The notes under the pieces are model-generated. The model searched no databases. It saw only the letters and a program-made list of their open reading frames with translations, and had not been told where the DNA came from. From Hassallia sp050875635 (lineage in GTDB: Bacteria; Cyanobacteriota; Cyanobacteriia; Cyanobacteriales; Nostocaceae): DNA of 64,000 nt. The stretch spans positions 8,695 through 72,694 of the forward strand of contig NZ_JBPAOH010000025.1 of assembly GCF_050875635.1 (NCBI RefSeq), in the 5' to 3' direction. Positions 62,090 through 64,000 of this stretch are shown piece after piece; position 1 is the stretch's first letter; every line of letters begins with the position of its first letter. Position numbers and translations under genes: made by a program.

Positions 62090-63964
62090 ATGGCTCAACT
62101 TGTTACTCTAACTGCTTGGTTAATACCGTGCTATGCATTAGTTGGCATGGTTTTGTCGGCGCTCTGGTTTCCGTCGATTACCCGTCGTACAGGACCCAGA
62201 CCGGCAGGATATTTCAACTTAATCGTGACTTTAATCGCTTTTGTCCACAGTGTTTTGGCATTTTATTATCTGTGGAATTTACCTGCTCAATATGAGTTTA
62301 TCTCTTGGTTGCAAGTTGCAGGGTTAAATTTAACAATTCCGTTAGAAATCTCATCTCTCAGCCTGGGAGCTTGCATTTTGGTAACAGGGCTGAACTTGCT
62401 CGCACAACTTTATGCGATCGGTTATCTAGAGATGGATTGGGGTTGGGCACGCTTCTACGTTTTACTAGCAATGTTTGAAGCGGGGATGTGTAGCTTAGTT
62501 CTGTGCAATTCCCTGTTCTTCAGCTACATTATCCTGGAAATCTTGACATTAGGGACTTACCTGCTGATTGGTTTCTGGTTCAATCAATCTTTGGTAGTTA
62601 CGGGAGCGCGGGATGCATTCCTCACCAAGCGCGTGGGTGACTTATTTCTCTTGATGGGTGTGTTAGCGCTTTATCCCTTAGCTGGTACTTGGGACTTTCG
62701 GGAGTTAGCACAGTGGGCAGAAACGGCTGAAGTTAATCCAACGGTGGCAGCGCTGGTAAGTTTGGCGCTGATTGCAGGACCGATGGGTAAATGCGCTCAG
62801 TTTCCGTTGCATCTGTGGTTAGATGAGGCGATGGAGGGTCCAATTCCCAGTACAATATTGCGAAATTCCGTAGTGGTAGCGACTGGAGCCTGGGTGCTGG
62901 TGAAACTAGAGCCGGTGCTGGAACTTTCTCCGTGGGCAATGACAATGACGATCGCTATCGGCGCAATCACTGCAATTGGTGGAGTCTTAATTGCGATCGC
63001 TCAAATTGATATTAAACGCACTCTCTCATATCTCGTCAGCGCTTACATGGGTCTTGTCTTCATTGCTGTTGGTAGTCAGCAAATCGAAGCTGCTCTGCTA
63101 ATTGTACTAGCTCATGCTGTAGCAATGGCAACTTTGGTAGCTAGTTGCGGATCAATTATTCTCAATTGCATAACTCAGGATCTAACTCAATTAGGCGGGC
63201 TTTGGAAGCGTCGTCCAGTTACCGGACTTTCCTTTATTGCTGGTATGTTAGGGCTAATTGCAATGCCTCCCCTTGGTGGATTCTGGGCGATGTTGAAATT
63301 AGCAGATGGGTTGTGGAACACTCAGCCATTACTAGTAGGGCTGCTAGTGCTAATTAACACTTTGACTGCCTTTAGCTTGGTTCGCGTATTCGGTCTAATT
63401 TTTGGTAATAAGCCGACGCAAATGACCGAGCGATCGCCTGAACTTTTGTGGGCTGTAACCCTACCCATGACAGCGTTGGCAGGCTTTACACTTCATATCC
63501 CGATGATTCTCCAAAGTTTGTCTCTTCTTCCCGAATGGGCGACATTGAATCAAGATGTTGCATTGCTGCTTACTTGGTCTAGCATCTTTGGTTTAAGTAT
63601 TGGTAGTATTATATACTTTGGAAGAATCATACCCAAACCGATTCGCTTGCCCTGGAAAGGTTTACAAGATTTGTTTGCCTACGATTTTTATACACCAAAT
63701 CTCTATCGCTCCAGTGTTGTGGGTGGTGTAGACATATTTTCGCGGCTCGTTGATTGGGGCGATCGCTATATCGTCGATGGATTGGTGAATCTTGTCGGAC
63801 TTGCTTCGATATTCGGTGGTGAAGTCCTCAAATATGGCAACTCAGGCAAAACTCAAACTTATGCCTTGACTATCGCCATCTGTATCAGTGCGATCGCTCT
63901 TCTTGTCATCCTCTCATTTGTACCTGACTTAAAGCAAATTGTCCAAACTTTAATATCACAATAG
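62090..63964 (+). CDS. ndhF: NAD(P)H-quinone oxidoreductase subunit NdhF, CO2-uptake type (NdhF3/NdhF4)
   Basis: 624 residues from the ATG at 62090, with AGGA nine bases upstream; an in-frame ATG at 62081 would overlap that site. It is a polytopic Complex I antiporter-like subunit with about 15-16 spans. Conserved features: LTKRVGDLFLLMGVLALY, MGKCAQFPLHLWLDEAMEGP, TILRNSVVVATGAWVLVKL and IAQIDIKRTLSYLVSAYMGL with the channel lysines. The start (LIPCYALVGMVLSALWFP then RRTGPRPAGYFN) matches the NdhF3/F4 group rather than respiratory NdhF1. This group forms NDH-1 complexes that hydrate CO2 in the thylakoid. Partner genes (ndhD, cupA/B) would be beyond the window end. Confidence 0.87.
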   Translation: MAQLVTLTAWLIPCYALVGMVLSALWFPSITRRTGPRPAGYFNLIVTLIAFVHSVLAFYYLWNLPAQYEFISWLQVAGLNLTIPLEISSLSLGACILVTGLNLLAQLYAIGYLEMDWGWARFYVLLAMFEAGMCSLVLCNSLFFSYIILEILTLGTYLLIGFWFNQSLVVTGARDAFLTKRVGDLFLLMGVLALYPLAGTWDFRELAQWAETAEVNPTVAALVSLALIAGPMGKCAQFPLHLWLDEAMEGPIPSTILRNSVVVATGAWVLVKLEPVLELSPWAMTMTIAIGAITAIGGVLIAIAQIDIKRTLSYLVSAYMGLVFIAVGSQQIEAALLIVLAHAVAMATLVASCGSIILNCITQDLTQLGGLWKRRPVTGLSFIAGMLGLIAMPPLGGFWAMLKLADGLWNTQPLLVGLLVLINTLTAFSLVRVFGLIFGNKPTQMTERSPELLWAVTLPMTALAGFTLHIPMILQSLSLLPEWATLNQDVALLLTWSSIFGLSIGSIIYFGRIIPKPIRLPWKGLQDLFAYDFYTPNLYRSSVVGGVDIFSRLVDWGDRYIVDGLVNLVGLASIFGGEVLKYGNSGKTQTYALTIAICISAIALLVILSFVPDLKQIVQTLISQ

Positions 63965-64000
63965 ATTTCTCCCAAAATCTTCCCCCCCTCTCCCCCTGTC

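Overview
The window comes from a filamentous, probably heterocyst-forming cyanobacterium (Nostocales type). Evidence: very many HIP1 octamers (GCGATCGC), heptanucleotide and palindromic intergenic repeats, cyanobacterial housekeeping genes (NDH-1 subunit, arginine decarboxylase SpeA, PatA-like regulator), and a polysaccharide locus whose gene content matches the heterocyst envelope polysaccharide (HEP) island of Anabaena/Nostoc. No RNA gene, CRISPR array or intact insertion sequence was found.

Layout. 1-2227: 3'-truncated pheT (minus strand). 2578-3924: PatA-like response regulator. 4536-8278: vWA protein, PP2C phosphatase and membrane kinase with TPRs, the TerY-P type phospho-signalling triad. 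8613-22347 (plus strand): sugar-nucleotide and assembly half of the HEP-like locus: CDP-glucose synthesis, FAD oxidoreductase, GT8, SDR epimerase, two GT2s, PhyH-like oxygenase, RfbC-like epimerase, SAF-domain oxidoreductase, GT4 and a Wzc-like co-polymerase/kinase. 22605-23420: a methyltransferase at the convergent junction. 23962-38305 (minus strand): initiating sugar transferase HepC, ABC exporter HepA, eight glycosyltransferases and a Wzy-like membrane protein, many translationally coupled. Together these genes would build, polymerise and export a complex polysaccharide.

39604-46304 is mostly housekeeping: LapA-domain protein, scpA, an NDP-sugar pyrophosphorylase, speA, ndk and a TerC-family protein, separated by repeat-rich spacers.

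46582-59026 looks like an accessory, conflict-associated region. It holds an orphan ZorA/ZorB-like motor pair, two uncharacterised proteins, a STAND NTPase (NB-ARC plus TPR) and, just upstream of it, a small helical protein. These last two share a G/N-rich motif: at the C-terminus of the small protein and the N-terminus of the NTPase. That is the layout of bacterial amyloid-signalling NLR/effector pairs. A PD-(D/E)xK nuclease-like protein, acs and a HEPN-like protein also lie here. Two unusual 21-bp tandem-repeat arrays bracket the STAND/effector/nuclease block. They share a conserved ~58-bp leader and a common architecture but have different palindromic arms. These arrays and the motif-sharing pair are the strongest candidates for something undescribed.

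59476-63964 carries a GHL10-type glycoside hydrolase, a Uma2 pseudogene broken by an in-frame stop, and an NDH-1 NdhF subunit of the CO2-uptake type.
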